Shown piece after piece: positions 47,937 to 57,029 of a stretch of 64,000 nt of DNA. The notes under the pieces are model-generated. The model did no database searches, was not told where the DNA came from, and saw only the letters and a program-made list of their open reading frames with translations. The position numbers and the translations under genes are program-made. This DNA comes from Catenovulum sediminis (GTDB lineage: Bacteria; Pseudomonadota; Gammaproteobacteria; Enterobacterales; Alteromonadaceae), in NCBI RefSeq assembly GCF_040270295.1, contig NZ_JBELOE010000281.1; one strand, given 5' to 3'. How positions within the stretch are numbered: position 1 is the stretch's first letter; the number at the start of each line of letters is the position of its first letter.

Positions 47937-48315
47937 AAGCGTACTCCTTATTTAAGTTGCTTAGCTACATCCTGTTAAACATACAATTTAAAGTGTAAAT
48001 AAACTGAAAATAAATATTTTTCGGCTTTCTCTGCAATGGTAAAAGCTATATTTAATTTTTATCGTTTAAATGTCTTTTATATCAGCTGTTTGTCTTTTTT
48101 GTTTGAAACAGGTTTGCGCGTCTTTTAAGCATCATAAAGCAAAAAGGTAGATGCGTGTACCGTTAACATTTGTATAAAGAATTGCATACGTATGCAGCAA
48201 TAAAATTGCAGTAATTTGGCTAAAAACACAGTAACCTCGAAAAAAGCGTGATGCATTTTTATTCACTTTATGAAATTGCAAGTAAGTAAAAAAATAATAA
48301 AAAGAGGGGCTGGCG
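47937..48315. promoter_or_regulatory. Divergent regulatory region with palindrome TGCATACGTATGCA (site B)
   Basis: The gap between the adaptor (minus strand) and operon 2 (plus strand) must hold promoters for both. A perfect 14-bp palindrome, TGCATACGTATGCA, lies at 48183-48196. With one more T in front it matches site A (16555) at 13 of 15 bases. A dimeric regulator binding here could serve both operons and the pump. The rest is AT-rich, and no RNA gene is seen. Confidence 0.5.
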
Positions 48316-49194
48316 ATGTGTTTACGTTTGGGTGTTATCAATCTGATGCCAAACCCAGAATGTTATCAGCAAGAGCTATTGGCATTATTTGGACAGCTAG
48401 ATATCAAGGTGAATTGTCGTTGGATCCGGTTAACGGATAAAAGTTATCAAAGTGCCAATTCAAGCCTGAGTGACTATAGTTTTTTTTCATCTATCAAACT
48501 GGCAGAGTTAGATGCAGTGATTGTCACAGGGGCACCAGTCGAGTTGTTGCCGTTTGAAGAAGTTGTCTACTGGCAAGAGCTTATAACGATAGTACAGCAA
48601 CTCATGCAAAGACAAATACCTGTGTTGGGGCTTTGTTGGGGGGCGATGGCGCTGGCAAAATTGATTGGTGTCGACAAAAAACAGCACAGCTCTAAAATCT
48701 TTGGCGTTTATCCTCTTATCGCAACAAATAACGCAATAAACAACGCAACAAGTATCACAACAAATATCGCAACAAATATTTCAGCAAACACATCTAGTAC
48801 GTTCGGTTACAACCCTTTTAGTACCTATGCCTCTTTTTCACAGCAAGATTTAGAATTGTTGATTAACAAGGGGGACGTATTACCCATTTATCAATCGCCG
48901 CAATTAGGCACAACCCATTTCGCTACACGAAATGGCTTACTAACCATGTGTCTGAGTCACCCCGAATACACATCGCAAAGACTGCAGCAAGAATGGGTGC
49001 GCGATCAGGCGCGTAATGATGTGGATCCGCCGGTTGGTTTGACTGCATCTATTACAAATAAAACAGCAGATAAAACAGCAGACAGCAGTTATTGGCTAGC
49101 CGATTCAATCAATATTTTTACCGACTGGTTTGCGCGCGTACGCGAACTAAACCATCAAGCATTACCGCCCAAAGCGCTACAATTTGAGAGTTAA
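48316..49194 (+). CDS. Homoserine O-acyltransferase (MetA/HTS)-like enzyme
   Basis: A 292-residue class-I-glutamine-amidotransferase-fold protein of the homoserine O-succinyl/acetyltransferase type. It starts with LGVINLMPN, and has DAVIVTGAPVE, the nucleophile Cys107 in LGLCWGAMA, and SHPEY (His215, Glu217) completing the likely triad. The family acylates the hydroxyl of homoserine or serine from an acyl-CoA. In a peptide cluster it may make an O-acylated building block or decorate a side chain, rather than make methionine. A 24-residue Asn/Thr-rich insertion (about 137-160) is coded by 12-bp repeats and sits between the Cys and His of the active site. The ATG at 48316 has GAGG upstream. It is first in operon 2, with 3 bp to the next gene. 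Confidence 0.8.
   Translation: MCLRLGVINLMPNPECYQQELLALFGQLDIKVNCRWIRLTDKSYQSANSSLSDYSFFSSIKLAELDAVIVTGAPVELLPFEEVVYWQELITIVQQLMQRQIPVLGLCWGAMALAKLIGVDKKQHSSKIFGVYPLIATNNAINNATSITTNIATNISANTSSTFGYNPFSTYASFSQQDLELLINKGDVLPIYQSPQLGTTHFATRNGLLTMCLSHPEYTSQRLQQEWVRDQARNDVDPPVGLTASITNKTADKTADSSYWLADSINIFTDWFARVRELNHQALPPKALQFES
48723..48794 (+). repeat. In-frame 12-bp tandem repeats inside the MetA-like gene
   Basis: Five to six units like AACAAATATCGC occupy 48723-48794 and encode Asn/Ile/Thr-rich tetrapeptides. The unit is a multiple of three, so copy-number changes keep the frame. Confidence 0.8.
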
Positions 49195-49197
49195 ACC

Positions 49198-50832
49198 ATG
49201 AGTACCCCTGTATATTTACGACCTGATGTTTATTTTGAACCCCTCTTTAACCAGTGGTACATGTGGCCCTATTTATTAGCGCCAGCGCCGGCTGCCATGA
49301 ATTTAGCCAATCATCACACGCGCTTAATGCAGTCGTTTATCGCTAATGCCAAATTGCACGCGCAGGCTGCAAAGCTCAAGAGTATGGTTGGCAGTTCAAT
49401 TGTAAATTGTGATGAGCAGCAGGTGGAGGCTATGTTGTCATTACTTGAGCAGAGTCAGAATCAATTAAGTGATTTATATGAATTTGCAAAGAGCTTAAAG
49501 CAGCTTGACCAACTATTGCTGGCTGAAGCAAATGGAGAAAGTCTAGAAGGTTTATATGAAAAAATACCAGACAACCTAAAAGGTTACGTTGAGTTGGTTT
49601 ATGACTTAAATAATCAAGTGTCGTATCGTTTAATTGAAGGCTTGTTATATTTAAGCCCCTTATTTAAAAAGAGTAAACAAACTTTATGTTTTGGCGATTT
49701 AGCCAGTGATAAACGTCCATTTGTGCTCAGCACGCCTAGGCTCGCCGATGCGAACCATTGTCAAATTACAGTGCCCTTTAGCCATACGTTTTGTCAGGCT
49801 TTATTTAAAATGCGTGAAGTGCCGATGTCGCTTGCTGCGCTAAATAAGTTATTACCTGATGATTGCGATTTTCGTGGCGGCAAAAAGTTCAGCGAGCTGT
49901 TTACGCAGCAAGCCCCGCCAATTCGAGCGCCGTATAGTGATGAGGGTGTGCGGGTTGAATATATCGGACATGCGGGTGTGTTAATTGAAAGTAAAGATAT
50001 CTGCTGTGTTATCGATCCTGTTCTCGCGTACCAAAATGACGAAGATAACCGGCAAAAATTTACCTTTTCAGATCTGCCAGCCGTGGTCGACTATGTCATG
50101 ATCACTCATACCCATATGGATCACTTATGCATCGAAACCTTGCTGCAAATTAAACACAAGGTTAAAGCTATTTTAGTCCCTAAAAACAATGGTGGGAGTC
50201 TGGCCGATCCTTCAATAAAATTGATGTTGCAAAACTTGGGTTTTGCTCAGGTAGTTGAGTTGGAAGATATGGAGAAAGTGCCAATCTCAGGTGGTTACAT
50301 CTGTGCACTGCCATTTTTAGGCGAACATGCCGACGTTAATATTCGAAGTAAAGCGGCTTGGCTGATCAATATTCAGGGACGCACAATTGTCTCAGCTGCT
50401 GATTCTTCTAATTTAGAAGCTGAACTGTACAACAAGATTAAATCACATATTGGCAGGATTGATATTTTATTTATTGGCATGGAGTGCACCGGAGGTCCAA
50501 TGCGTTGGTTGTATGGCCCTTTATTAACCCAACCCATTAGCAAACAAGCAAATGAATCGAGGCGTTTTAATGGTTCAGGTTTTGCCTCAGCAGCCAAAAT
50601 TGTCGATATATTAAACCCCGAGCAAGTCTTTGTTTATGCACTGGGGATGGAGCCTTGGTTTGCCTACTTTATGGGTATTTCTTACAACGATGATGATGCG
50701 CAGATGCTGGAGTCTCAGCAATTGGTCGACAAATGTTTAAGTGAAGGCAAGGTTGCGGAACGCCTATTTGGCCGCAAAACGATGCGCCTAAATGCATTAA
50801 AATCACAAGTAGGTGGCGGCGATGCAAGCTAA
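49198..50832 (+). CDS. CmlA-like diiron beta-hydroxylase acting on carrier-bound amino acids
   Basis: A 544-residue protein with a large N-terminal helical domain (about 1-235) and a C-terminal metallo-beta-lactamase fold beginning VEYIGHAGVLIES. The metal residues are His304, His306, Asp308 and His309 (THTHMDHL), Glu376 (FLGEHAD) and Asp402 (SAADSSN). As I recall them, the diiron ligands of CmlA are His305, His307, Asp309, His310, Glu377 and Asp403, so the same set is shifted by one. The 544-residue length also fits CmlA. CmlA hydroxylates the beta carbon of an amino acid held on an NRPS thiolation domain. Here the target is probably the residue loaded by the next gene, whose start overlaps this one by 11 bp. 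A plain MBL hydrolase is less likely given that neighbour. Confidence 0.72.
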   Translation: MSTPVYLRPDVYFEPLFNQWYMWPYLLAPAPAAMNLANHHTRLMQSFIANAKLHAQAAKLKSMVGSSIVNCDEQQVEAMLSLLEQSQNQLSDLYEFAKSLKQLDQLLLAEANGESLEGLYEKIPDNLKGYVELVYDLNNQVSYRLIEGLLYLSPLFKKSKQTLCFGDLASDKRPFVLSTPRLADANHCQITVPFSHTFCQALFKMREVPMSLAALNKLLPDDCDFRGGKKFSELFTQQAPPIRAPYSDEGVRVEYIGHAGVLIESKDICCVIDPVLAYQNDEDNRQKFTFSDLPAVVDYVMITHTHMDHLCIETLLQIKHKVKAILVPKNNGGSLADPSIKLMLQNLGFAQVVELEDMEKVPISGGYICALPFLGEHADVNIRSKAAWLINIQGRTIVSAADSSNLEAELYNKIKSHIGRIDILFIGMECTGGPMRWLYGPLLTQPISKQANESRRFNGSGFASAAKIVDILNPEQVFVYALGMEPWFAYFMGISYNDDDAQMLESQQLVDKCLSEGKVAERLFGRKTMRLNALKSQVGGGDAS

Positions 50833-53800
50833 TAATATTATCGACAGTTTAGCGAACTGGGCGAAGAAAACACCCAATGCCAATGCATTTACATTTTTAC
50901 AGGCAAACGGCACTTCGCAAACATTAAGCTATGCAAATCTTTATGATCGTAGCCAAAAAATTGCTCGACAATTAAAACAACATATCCAGCCAAATCAAGC
51001 AGTCCTTTTGTGTTTTACACCCGGCTTGCAGTTTGTTGAAACTTTTTATGCTTGTTTAATCGCAGGGGTTGTCGCGATCCCTTTATACCCACCGCGCGCC
51101 AATCAAAAACAAGCGCGCATATCGGCAGTGCTGCAGTCATCTGGTGCGCAGGTTATTTTGACCGATACGGCCGCGCACAATGCAGTTGTAAAATCGCTTT
51201 CTGATGGTGCGCCGCAGGCCACTATTTTAAATCTACAGCCAACCGCCAGTGATGAGCAGGTAGCCGAAAAGGGGGCGTTTGCAGATATTGCATTTTTGCA
51301 GTATACCTCAGGTTCTACTGGCGATCCCAAAGGGGTTGTCGTAACACACAATAACATTGTGGCTAATTTGGACGCTTTAGTTGAAGCGACAGGAGCTAAT
51401 ACGAAAGATGTATTTGTTAATTGGTTACCGGTATTTCATGATTTAGGCTTAATTAACACGGTATTATTACCCGTTTATCTGGGCAGTCATTCGGTGCTAA
51501 TGGCACCTGCGCAATTTATCCGTGATCCGCTATTTTGGTTGTCAGCCATTGATAAATTTAACGGCAGTATTTGTGGTGGCCCTAACTTTGCGTTTGATCA
51601 CTGTGTACAAAAGCTGAATCATTCACAATTGGCACAATTAAATCTCTCCAGTTGGCGCGTTGCATTTAACGCTGCTGAACCTATCAATGCCGATACGTTA
51701 ACTGCATTTAGCAATTTGTGTGAGCCCGCTGATTTTGACCAAGCTGCATTTTTCCCAAGTTATGGGATGGCCGAAGCGACGGTATTTATTTGTGGTCGTT
51801 TTTATCAGCAGAGCTCGGTTAGATATTTTGATCGTCAGGCGCTGAATCAAGGGCGAGCGATCAGCACCCATATTCATTCATCCGAACACCTAGCGCACAA
51901 CACTTCTGCATTGCTTTCTTGTGGTCGGGCTCCATCAGAGCATTCAATAAAAATAGTGGATAGGGAAACACAGACTGAATGCGCAGAAGGGCATATTGGC
52001 GAAATTTGGTTTAATGGGCCGAGTGTTGCATCGGGTTATTGGCAAAATGCGCAGCAAAGCCAGCAGACTTTTAATAATCGCTTAAACAAAAGCGATAGCC
52101 AACCAGTATTTTTAAAAACAGGCGATCTGGGTTTTGTTTTAAATCAGGAGCTGTTTATTGTAGGGCGTTGTAAAGATCTGATTATCGTTAACGGACAAAA
52201 TATCTATCCGCAAGATATTGAGTGGCTGGCAATTGATTGTAGTGACGAGTTAGAACGTTTGTCGTGCGCGGCTTTTAGTTTGCCACAACACAACTTGCAA
52301 CAGGACAATTTACATCAAAACGATTTACATCAAAACCACAGCCATCTGGCGGTGGCCGTTGAAGTTAAAAGAAGTCGCTTAAGAAGTTTTAAAGATACAG
52401 CAAAAGTGGAAACGGTTGCCAAAGCAATACGGGCACGTATTGCGCAAGAGCTTGAAATTACCATTGAGCATGTGTTGTTTTTAGCGCCTGGACAATTGCC
52501 CAAAACTTCCAGTGGTAAGGTACAACGAGCCGCAACAGCTCATTTACTTCAGCAATCTGAACTTAATATTTATGCGCGCAGTGATTTACCCAAGCTAATG
52601 GCGCAATCAGCTGATATGACAGGCATCAGTACGAACATTGAGCTGTCAGAGACTCAACAAAATCTAGCGGGCTCAGGTAGTACAATCAGCTTGCAGTTAA
52701 AAAAGATTTGGATGCGATTATTATCTTGCACTCTGGATGAGCTTGACAATCTTGATATTCCATTTACCGCATTGGGTGGCGATTCAATTAAGTTAATGAC
52801 GCTGGCGGCTGAGATTGAACGTGAATTTGCCGTGCATCTCGACGAGTCAGCTTTGTATGCCAATTTAACCCTAGCCCAGCAATTATTGTTGATCCAAACC
52901 AGTTCAGAAAACACACACTCACAGATTACCGCGTTGGGATTACAGCAAGGCAAACTATCTGCTGCGCAAAACAGGCTTTGGTTTTTACAACAGGTTGTGC
53001 CAGATAGTCGGATGCTGAATATTTCTGTCCAGCTGAAATTCAGTGGTGACTTTGAGCAATCGGCTTTTACGACTGCCTGGCATGCTTGTTTAAAACGCCA
53101 CCCAGTATTAACAGCAGGTTTCTGTCAGCAAGGCGATGAAATTGTAATGCGTTTTGCTATGTATCCTGAACAAGATTTACAAAAAATTGACTTGACGGGA
53201 CAAGATGAAAATCAAATAGCAAGGCAACTGGCAGAGTTACAGCAGCAATATGCAAATTGCCATTTTGATTTGTTATCTCAACCCGTCTATCAGGCGCACC
53301 TTGTAAAAGTGACTGAACAGCAAAGTCATTTTTTCTTTTGTGTTCACCATATCGTGGCAGATGCTTGGTCATTTAAGATATTTTTAGAAGATTTGAGTGA
53401 TTATTACCACCGTATTAGAAATGCAGAAGTGGCTGAATTAGCACAGGTTGATATTAATTACTTGGATTATGCGGCTTGGCAGGAAAAACAATTAAGCGCT
53501 GAAAAGCAGAAAAATCTAAGCAATTTTTGGCAGCAAACATTATCGCCAATGCCGGCAACTCTGGCGCTGCCGTTTGATTATTCGCCGACAAAAGAAAAAT
53601 CATACCGAGGTAGCAAAGTTAGCCGTACGATAACCCGTTTACATCCCCAGCTTGAAGCATTTGCAAAATCGCAAAATGTGACTGTTTTTTCTGCCTATTG
53701 TGCGGTTTATCAAATTTTGTTAAGCCGTATCAGCGGGCAATTGGATGTGGTGATTGGTACTGATGTAATCAACCGCGAAAACGCGAGCTTACAGCAGGTT

Positions 53801-56206
53801 TTTGGTTTTTTTGTCAATCAAATCGCCCTGCGTACTCAGTTATCTTTGGACGACACAATGCAAGAGGTTGTCGCCAAGTGCCAAAAAACGGTATCCGCCG
53901 CTCAGGCGCATCAATTTTTGCCGTTTGAGCAGGTGGTCGAGTTGGTTGATAAAGCAGGGAATTTAAGTCGATCACCGGTTTTCCAAGTGAAATTTTTATT
54001 AAATCCGTCACCCTTAAAAGCGCTTCAATTAGCAGACGTTAAAATCGAACAACAGGCATTGCCTGTGCAGCATGCCCAGTATGATCTAACTTTTGCCGTT
54101 GATTTTGAGTTAGATGGCTCAGTGCAGTTAAATTGTCACTTCGATAGTGATTTGTTTAAGCCTTCTACGGTGGGACAACTTGCGGATAGTTACCTGCATA
54201 TTCTGAATCAACTACTTGTTCATAGCGATAAGTGCTTAGGTCAGGTCGAATACCTGACGCCAAATCAGCAGCAGATTTTAGAGCAATATAGTACGGGGCA
54301 AAAAGTTGAACTGACTCAGCATTTTACCGATGGATTAGCGCACTTTGCAGATGAAACACCCGATAAAATTGCTTGTATTACCGAGCATCATCAATTTAGC
54401 TATGCTGAGATTAATCAACGGGCCAATCAGTTAGCGCATTTACTGCTGGCGGTTGGTGTGCAAAATTCAGTTGTGGGGATTTCACTTGCTCAGTCGGATG
54501 AGCTATTGGTCGCCTTATGTGCAATCGGCAAAATTGGCGCGACATTTGTACCGCTAGACCCCGGATATCCGCCTGAACGACTTAGTTTTATGCTCGCAGA
54601 TAGCGAAGCCAGCTTTCTACTGGGTGACAGTGAAACATTGCCTGTTTTGGCGGATGATTTTTTGGGGACTATGCTAAATCTGCAAGAATTTTCTGAACTT
54701 CTGTCTGTCCAGTCAGTAGAAAACCCAGCTGTTAAGATTGCAGCCGAATCATTGGCTTATATCTTATATACATCGGGTTCTACCGGTCAGGCTAAAGGTG
54801 TTAAGGTCAGTTATGCTGCGCTTAACAACCTGTGTAACTGGTATCTTGATTTTTCTAAAACCACCGCAGACAGCGTAGCGCTGCAACTGATACCGTTTGG
54901 TTTTGATGCCAGTATTAAAAACTATTTTGTACCCTTAATGGCAGGTGCGCAGTTAGTGCTTGTCAATCAACCGAGTTTTGATGCCGAGTGCGTTTTAGCG
55001 TTAATTAAGCGCTACAAAGTGACAACCACAAATTGTATCCCCAGCGTTTTTTCTGCATTGGTTAGTTTAGCAAAGTCGCAAGATTACAGCGCGCTAGCGA
55101 GTTTCCAGTTTGTTGCATTTGGCGGTGAAAGGTTAGAATTTGCACACATTAAAGACTGGATACTGAGTTCTGCGTTTAATGCGTCGATAGCGAATATATA
55201 CGGTCCGACAGAATGTACTGATATCTCAGCCGCGCATTTACTCAGCGCGCAGCAAGCAGTGAGCCGGGCGCAAGATGAAAATCAGTTAGCCCAAGCATTT
55301 CCAATTGGGCGACCTATCCAAAATTGTCAGTTAGTTTTGTTAACTGAACAAGCTGAAAATCAGTTTAGTCGCACTATGCCAGGAGCCGTTGGTGAGATTT
55401 TTATTACCGGGCGATGTTTGGCCGAAGGTTATATGCAATCACTGACAAATCAAGGGAAGTTTGTACAGTTACCCCAAGCAAGCACGTTATTTTATCGCAC
55501 CGGTGATTATGCTAAGTGGAATCAACAAGCTGAGCTTATATATTGCGGCCGTGCGGATGAGCAGGTGAAGATTAATGGTGTCAGAATTGAGCTAGCTGAA
55601 ATTGAATCAGTCCTGAGCGAACATCCTGCGTTAGATAAAGTGTGTGTATTGTTTAAGCAAGATAGATTAGTTGCTTATGTGCAGTCAGCTGCACTTAATC
55701 CACCTACACCAGAGCAATGTCGTAATATCGTTAAAGCCAAATTGCCATCTGTTATGGTGCCGCATCAAGTTATTTTTGTTGATGTTTTTGCCACCTTACC
55801 AAACGGCAAAATCGACCGCAATAAACTGGCTCAGATCAGAGTTACGGAGGCAAAACCCAATGTCGATTTTGTTGCGCCAAAAACACCGGTTGAAACGATT
55901 CTAATCTCCTGTATTGAAGACGTATTAAAAAAGCAAAAGGTCAGTATGAGCGATAACTTTTTTGAGTTAGGCGGGGACTCAATATTATCAGTTCAACTGG
56001 TTGCGCAATTGCAAAATCAAGGCGTACAGCTGGCCGTAAAAGATATTTTTGATGCACCTACATTTTCAGAGTTGGTGTTGTTGGCAACGCAACTGACTGC
56101 CACGCAGCTGACTGACACGCAACAGGCCGCAACAAAAGACGCGGCTGAAAATGCAGCCTTTGATTTTCTTTCGGAAGATGATTTGGCCCTTTTAAACCAA
56201 GAATAA
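50822..56206 (+). CDS. Lipo-initiating NRPS: FAAL-ACP-C-A-T
   Basis: A synthetase of about 1794 residues that should start the assembly line. Residues 1-590 are a fatty acyl-AMP ligase (YTSGSTGDPKG near 160, NWLPVFHDLGLI, PSYGMAEATVF, SSGKVQRAA near 565). An acyl carrier domain (LGGDSIK near 652), a condensation domain (HHIVADAWS near 842), an adenylation domain (YTSGSTGQAKG near 1316, LPNGKIDR) and a final T domain (ELGGDSIL near 1716) follow. The A pocket reads DAKNAGIDIK: Lys at the third position is shared with glutamate domains such as SrfA-A1, but the rest is unassigned. A free fatty acid would be adenylated, passed to the ACP and joined to the first amino acid. The ATG at 50822 is preferred over the GTG at 50813 for its spacing from AGGTGG. 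No TE is present, so it must hand its chain to another protein. Confidence 0.92.
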   Translation: MQANNIIDSLANWAKKTPNANAFTFLQANGTSQTLSYANLYDRSQKIARQLKQHIQPNQAVLLCFTPGLQFVETFYACLIAGVVAIPLYPPRANQKQARISAVLQSSGAQVILTDTAAHNAVVKSLSDGAPQATILNLQPTASDEQVAEKGAFADIAFLQYTSGSTGDPKGVVVTHNNIVANLDALVEATGANTKDVFVNWLPVFHDLGLINTVLLPVYLGSHSVLMAPAQFIRDPLFWLSAIDKFNGSICGGPNFAFDHCVQKLNHSQLAQLNLSSWRVAFNAAEPINADTLTAFSNLCEPADFDQAAFFPSYGMAEATVFICGRFYQQSSVRYFDRQALNQGRAISTHIHSSEHLAHNTSALLSCGRAPSEHSIKIVDRETQTECAEGHIGEIWFNGPSVASGYWQNAQQSQQTFNNRLNKSDSQPVFLKTGDLGFVLNQELFIVGRCKDLIIVNGQNIYPQDIEWLAIDCSDELERLSCAAFSLPQHNLQQDNLHQNDLHQNHSHLAVAVEVKRSRLRSFKDTAKVETVAKAIRARIAQELEITIEHVLFLAPGQLPKTSSGKVQRAATAHLLQQSELNIYARSDLPKLMAQSADMTGISTNIELSETQQNLAGSGSTISLQLKKIWMRLLSCTLDELDNLDIPFTALGGDSIKLMTLAAEIEREFAVHLDESALYANLTLAQQLLLIQTSSENTHSQITALGLQQGKLSAAQNRLWFLQQVVPDSRMLNISVQLKFSGDFEQSAFTTAWHACLKRHPVLTAGFCQQGDEIVMRFAMYPEQDLQKIDLTGQDENQIARQLAELQQQYANCHFDLLSQPVYQAHLVKVTEQQSHFFFCVHHIVADAWSFKIFLEDLSDYYHRIRNAEVAELAQVDINYLDYAAWQEKQLSAEKQKNLSNFWQQTLSPMPATLALPFDYSPTKEKSYRGSKVSRTITRLHPQLEAFAKSQNVTVFSAYCAVYQILLSRISGQLDVVIGTDVINRENASLQQVFGFFVNQIALRTQLSLDDTMQEVVAKCQKTVSAAQAHQFLPFEQVVELVDKAGNLSRSPVFQVKFLLNPSPLKALQLADVKIEQQALPVQHAQYDLTFAVDFELDGSVQLNCHFDSDLFKPSTVGQLADSYLHILNQLLVHSDKCLGQVEYLTPNQQQILEQYSTGQKVELTQHFTDGLAHFADETPDKIACITEHHQFSYAEINQRANQLAHLLLAVGVQNSVVGISLAQSDELLVALCAIGKIGATFVPLDPGYPPERLSFMLADSEASFLLGDSETLPVLADDFLGTMLNLQEFSELLSVQSVENPAVKIAAESLAYILYTSGSTGQAKGVKVSYAALNNLCNWYLDFSKTTADSVALQLIPFGFDASIKNYFVPLMAGAQLVLVNQPSFDAECVLALIKRYKVTTTNCIPSVFSALVSLAKSQDYSALASFQFVAFGGERLEFAHIKDWILSSAFNASIANIYGPTECTDISAAHLLSAQQAVSRAQDENQLAQAFPIGRPIQNCQLVLLTEQAENQFSRTMPGAVGEIFITGRCLAEGYMQSLTNQGKFVQLPQASTLFYRTGDYAKWNQQAELIYCGRADEQVKINGVRIELAEIESVLSEHPALDKVCVLFKQDRLVAYVQSAALNPPTPEQCRNIVKAKLPSVMVPHQVIFVDVFATLPNGKIDRNKLAQIRVTEAKPNVDFVAPKTPVETILISCIEDVLKKQKVSMSDNFFELGGDSILSVQLVAQLQNQGVQLAVKDIFDAPTFSELVLLATQLTATQLTDTQQAATKDAAENAAFDFLSEDDLALLNQE
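52292..52336 (+). repeat. 15-bp in-frame repeats in the FAAL region
   Basis: Three 15-bp units like GATTTACATCAAAAC encode NLQQD, NLHQN and DLHQN in the C-terminal subdomain of the acyl-AMP ligase. This is a variable surface loop. Confidence 0.7.
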
Positions 56207-56237
56207 TAAATCGCTATGCACAATAAAGGACACACTC

Positions 56238-57029
56238 GTGGAACAAATATCACAATATCGTAGCCAGGGTTACGCTTTTCACCGACAGGCTTTTAATCAG
56301 CAGGAAGTGAAAGAAATTAAACAAAAAATTATGCTTTATGGACAAGCGTATGATAACCCAGGGATTGTCAAAGAAAACGATGGCCAGACGTTACGCGGTT
56401 TACATGGTGCACATTTGTACGATACGTTTTTTGCTGAATTAGTTAAAGATCCGCGTTTTATTGTATTGGCGCAGGAATTGATTGCTGAACCATTTTATAT
56501 CCATCAATTTAAAATCAACGTTAAATCTAAAATGAAAGGGGCGTCCTGGCCATGGCATCAGGATTTTGTTTTCTGGCAAAACGAAGATGGTATTGCGCAG
56601 TCAAACATGGTTAATATTGCGCTGTTATTAAGTGATGTCGAAATTCTGCATGGGCCACTTTGTGTGATCCCAAATAGCCATAAAAACGGCAATTTGTGCC
56701 AGAAAATTAACCGAAAAGATAATTGGATGAGCGATGTTTCAAGTGATTTGTCATACCAACTGGATGAATATACGGTTGCTGAACTAATCGATACACACGG
56801 AACTCAGTACATTACCGGTAAAGCAGGCGATATATTTTTGTTTGATCCGCAATTAGCACATTGCTCATCCAGTAATCTGTCACCTTTTAACCGAGAGTTG
56901 ATGATTATTACTTACAACCCATGCACCAATCAGCCGCAGATCGCAGCAGAAGAGGGACGGCCAGAGTTTTTGTGTGGGCGAGATTTTAACCCGTTAGTTG
57001 AGTTAGCAAACAATCTTGCCAAAAGCTAA
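56238..57029 (+). CDS. PhyH-family Fe(II)/2-oxoglutarate hydroxylase
   Basis: A 263-residue dioxygenase of the phytanoyl-CoA hydroxylase family, the group that includes ectoine hydroxylase and some proline hydroxylases. The iron ligands are the HxD pair in WPWHQDFVFW and the distal His in LFDPQLAHCSSSN. The Arg of LSPFNRELMII should bind 2-oxoglutarate. The Asp is kept, so this is a hydroxylase rather than a halogenase of the SyrB2 type. It lies 31 bp after the loading NRPS gene, as the last gene of operon 2. A proline-like code in module 1 of the first NRPS offers one possible substrate, which is inference. The start is GTG with AAGGA seven bases upstream. Confidence 0.85.
   Translation: MEQISQYRSQGYAFHRQAFNQQEVKEIKQKIMLYGQAYDNPGIVKENDGQTLRGLHGAHLYDTFFAELVKDPRFIVLAQELIAEPFYIHQFKINVKSKMKGASWPWHQDFVFWQNEDGIAQSNMVNIALLLSDVEILHGPLCVIPNSHKNGNLCQKINRKDNWMSDVSSDLSYQLDEYTVAELIDTHGTQYITGKAGDIFLFDPQLAHCSSSNLSPFNRELMIITYNPCTNQPQIAAEEGRPEFLCGRDFNPLVELANNLAKS

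Noticed and set aside
49198..50832. Generic metallo-beta-lactamase fold hydrolase
   Set aside because: The large N-terminal domain, the extra Glu376 and the NRPS partner fit the CmlA group better, though a profile search should confirm this.
56238..57029. SyrB2-type halogenase
   Set aside because: The HxD motif keeps its Asp, where halogenases have Ala or Gly.
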